This document shows positions 5,545 through 7,129 of a DNA stretch of 7,129 nucleotides, piece after piece; the stretch's first letter is position 1, and every line of letters begins with the position of its first letter. Made by a program: the position numbers and the translations under genes. Source of the stretch: Acidobacteriota bacterium (GTDB lineage: Bacteria > Acidobacteriota > Blastocatellia > Pyrinomonadales > Pyrinomonadaceae); the NCBI GenBank assembly GCA_029862725.1, contig JAOTWT010000148.1:1-7129 (forward strand), written 5' to 3'. The notes beneath the pieces are model-generated. The model had not been told where the DNA came from. It searched no databases and saw only the letters and a program-made list of their open reading frames with translations.

Positions 5545-6180
5545 TCATGCGCCTCTTCTGGGAGGGCTGCCCAGTTCGGTCCCCGTTTCGGATACAAACC
5601 GTATCAGTCTCGAAGCTTCTTCCTGCGAGATCCGGCGCTTGCCATCGGGCGCGTCGATCTCGATCTGATGAAGTCTGGTTTCGATTTTGCTTGCGTTGGA
5701 CATAAGATCGACATCACGCTGAGCATAATCATTCGTGCCGGGTTCCGTTTTGCTTTCGACAAGGCGGTGCTCGAGTTTTTTCCTGAAGTATTCGTTTAGG
5801 GCGTCCATCGCACTCTTCGGCAGCTCGATCGATTTCGCTTCGGTATTTTCCGAAGCTGAATATTCGAGCACCAATTGCCCGAGAGTGGCCTTTTCAATGG
5901 ACCCCTTAAGATCATCGGTTTTTTCGAATTTCGCGGGTTCCTTCGATATCACCTTCCCCTGGAGCGGTCCGTTGTAGCCCTCGGGTATCGACCCTACATT
6001 CTCGGGTTCACCCGTTTTGACGACTTCCGGCTCCTCCGGTCCGGTCGTTGCGTTTTCTGCATTTGAGGTCCCGGCCGCGTCGCCGCAGCCGGAACCGATT
6101 ATTACCAAAGCGATCAAAAGAGATGCGCCGAGGCCCGGAACCAATTTGAATCCTGTTCTTAAGTATTTGTTGAGAGTCAT
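5545..6180 (-). CDS. Predicted lipoprotein downstream of RHS gene
   Basis: A 211-residue protein that I do not recognise. Residues 10-31 are a hydrophobic signal segment ending in IIGSGC with Cys32, a lipoprotein-like site; the Gly at -3 is unusual for a lipobox, so lipidation is likely but not certain. Residues 33-70 are Glu/Pro/Thr-rich and probably a flexible tether. The rest is charged and mainly helical, with FRKKLEHRLVESK (132-144) and SKIETRLHQIEI (164-175), and ends in a Pro/Arg tail. A strong ribosome binding site (AAGGGGA) lies in the 15-base gap after the RHS stop, so the two genes are almost surely cotranscribed. By position it is a candidate immunity or partner protein for the RHS C-terminal domain, anchored in a membrane facing the periplasm. 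No sequence match supports that role; it could also be an unrelated envelope protein. Confidence 0.82.
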   Translation of the reverse strand: MTLNKYLRTGFKLVPGLGASLLIALVIIGSGCGDAAGTSNAENATTGPEEPEVVKTGEPENVGSIPEGYNGPLQGKVISKEPAKFEKTDDLKGSIEKATLGQLVLEYSASENTEAKSIELPKSAMDALNEYFRKKLEHRLVESKTEPGTNDYAQRDVDLMSNASKIETRLHQIEIDAPDGKRRISQEEASRLIRFVSETGTELGSPPRRGA

Positions 6181-6195
6181 CTTTTTCCCCTTTTC

Positions 6196-7129
6196 TTAGT
6201 GGTCTCTATTGAAGTCAGTCGGATAAGAATAATTGAAAATCCTGCTCGCCCTTTTTGGGAATACCCTTTCGAAGTGTGTGCGTGCCTTTTCATTTGCGGT
6301 AGTCCTGACCATAGCTCCCATGTTCGCGGCCAGGTTCGAATATGGCGCGGTAGAGACAGCCCTTTCAAGGGCAATACCCTCAGGATGCACCGCTGTCGGC
6401 GTGACCATAGTATTCAAACGGGTCACGAGGGAAAGCTGGATCTTATCGTTGGCGTCACGCAGGCCCCGTAGGATAGAGTCTTTCGAGGCATAAGTAGCTG
6501 TCGAAGTTGCGCTCACGCTGACCCCACCGTTCGTCGAAGCCCCGGTCGAACCCGCACTTGCGCCGGCTTCAATTCCAACCGTAAAAGAGATCGAGACCGA
6601 GGTTTCCGGGAAGTCATTGACATTTTGCACGGCCCCCATCGCGATGACGATATTTGAAGCCATACTCGAGGTTGCTTCGTTCAGCAGTGCTTCTACTTCA
6701 TCGGAAAGCCGCACCATTGTATCCGGGTCGCTTACTTTGTAGACATACCATGCATTCTTGACCTTTACAGCGTCATTTCCATCTACAGCAGCGACGGGAG
6801 CCGGGCGCGGGGCGGCGGAGTTTCGCTCCTGCATATCGACAAACATCGCGTTAATCCTCCATGCGAGCGGTCCGCCACGGTCACCCATATCGTCAAATTT
6901 GTTTACACCGACCGTTTCCGAGTTCGTGCAGAACTGTCCGCAGGCGCCGGTCGATTGAGAAATCAATCCAAGCGGATCGACAAACTTGTAAGGGCTGTTT
7001 AGAACGTAGGAGTACCGGTTAAATGTCTGCGGGTTTCGCAGGTTAGCCGATGCGTTGAGCGGGTCGACGGAAGTGTATCGACCCATCGCAGAGTCGTAAT
7101 AGCGCATCTGCGCGAAATCGAGTCCCGAT
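6196..7129 (-). CDS. RHS-repeat protein C-terminus with unknown tip domain (partial)
   Basis: The 3' end of an RHS/YD-repeat gene whose start lies beyond the right edge. The frame is open to 7128 and reads SGLDFAQMRYYDSAMGRYTS there, so the Met at 7107 is internal and not a start. The RHS-associated core continues with SVDPL, NPQTFNRYSYVLNSPYK and ends at FVDPLGL (about 6964). RHS proteins form a hollow shell that encloses a variable C-terminal domain, often a toxin released at a target cell. Here that domain is 255 residues (6199-6963) and matches nothing I know. It contains a CGQFC pair near its start, a Pro/Ala linker around 6800, an alternating glycine/serine-rich beta stretch (6487-6603) and a basic, aromatic tail (KRASRIFNYSYPTDF). 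No nuclease or deaminase motif was seen. A lipoprotein gene follows after 15 bases. The family is certain; toxin activity is inference. Confidence 0.9.
   Translation of the reverse strand, partial: SGLDFAQMRYYDSAMGRYTSVDPLNASANLRNPQTFNRYSYVLNSPYKFVDPLGLISQSTGACGQFCTNSETVGVNKFDDMGDRGGPLAWRINAMFVDMQERNSAAPRPAPVAAVDGNDAVKVKNAWYVYKVSDPDTMVRLSDEVEALLNEATSSMASNIVIAMGAVQNVNDFPETSVSISFTVGIEAGASAGSTGASTNGGVSVSATSTATYASKDSILRGLRDANDKIQLSLVTRLNTMVTPTAVHPEGIALERAVSTAPYSNLAANMGAMVRTTANEKARTHFERVFPKRASRIFNYSYPTDFNRDH

Noticed and set aside
7105..7107. ATG at 7107 as the start of a stand-alone 303-residue protein
   Set aside because: The frame continues upstream to the edge with SGLDFAQ, typical RHS core sequence, so the Met is internal.
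1..7129. CRISPR array, tRNA, rRNA, transposase or integrase
   Set aside because: No regularly spaced identical repeats, no tRNA-like cloverleaf or rRNA sequence noticed by eye, and no transposase or recombinase motif in any frame.

Overview
The window comes from a mid-GC bacterial chromosome and holds six confidently called genes, one of them cut by the right edge. The start of a seventh, cut by the left edge, is possible. I infer a Gram-negative, Acidobacteriota-like host (perhaps Blastocatellia). The reasons are the RHS tail ending in a VDPLGL motif, the lipoprotein and signal-peptide secretion signals, and the degenerate dispersed repeats in the intergenic DNA. This lineage guess is inference only.

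Left part (1-2128, minus strand): an iron-sulfur cluster assembly locus. An Rrf2-family regulator (1655-2128) with three C-terminal cysteines lies upstream of sufB (35-1471), the scaffold subunit of the SUF complex. This layout suits feedback control in which the regulator senses Fe-S status and adjusts scaffold supply. The 183-bp gap holds a possible 27-codon small ORF with its own Shine-Dalgarno sequence and an AT-rich run of TGATAAATGA-like repeats. sufB has no visible Shine-Dalgarno sequence. A reading frame opening at TAATG just past sufB does not begin like sufC.

Middle (2328-5138): a plus-strand DUF839/PhoX-type enzyme with a twin-arginine signal converges on a minus-strand pair. That pair is a secreted DUF6265-like protein (4510-5025) followed by a CPBP-family (CAAX-type) membrane protease (3727-4431). 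A good sigma-70-type promoter (TTGCCA, 16 bp, TATAAT) lies upstream of the DUF6265 gene.

Gap 5026-5544 (519 bp): no convincing gene. It holds the promoter, a 55-bp element bounded by perfect 8-bp inverted repeats (CAACGGAT/ATCCGTTG), a perfect 12-bp palindrome, and a strand-biased pyrimidine-rich tract of degenerate short repeats.

Right part (5545-7129, minus strand): the C-terminal end of an RHS-repeat protein runs off the edge. After the conserved RHS core comes an unrecognised 255-residue C-terminal domain with a striking amphipathic, glycine-rich beta-hairpin-like stretch. Fifteen bases downstream, with a strong Shine-Dalgarno sequence, is a predicted lipoprotein of unknown family. The order RHS tip followed by a small cotranscribed gene is that of polymorphic toxin/immunity pairs. 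This is the best candidate in the window for an undescribed system, but no toxin or immunity family could be recognised.
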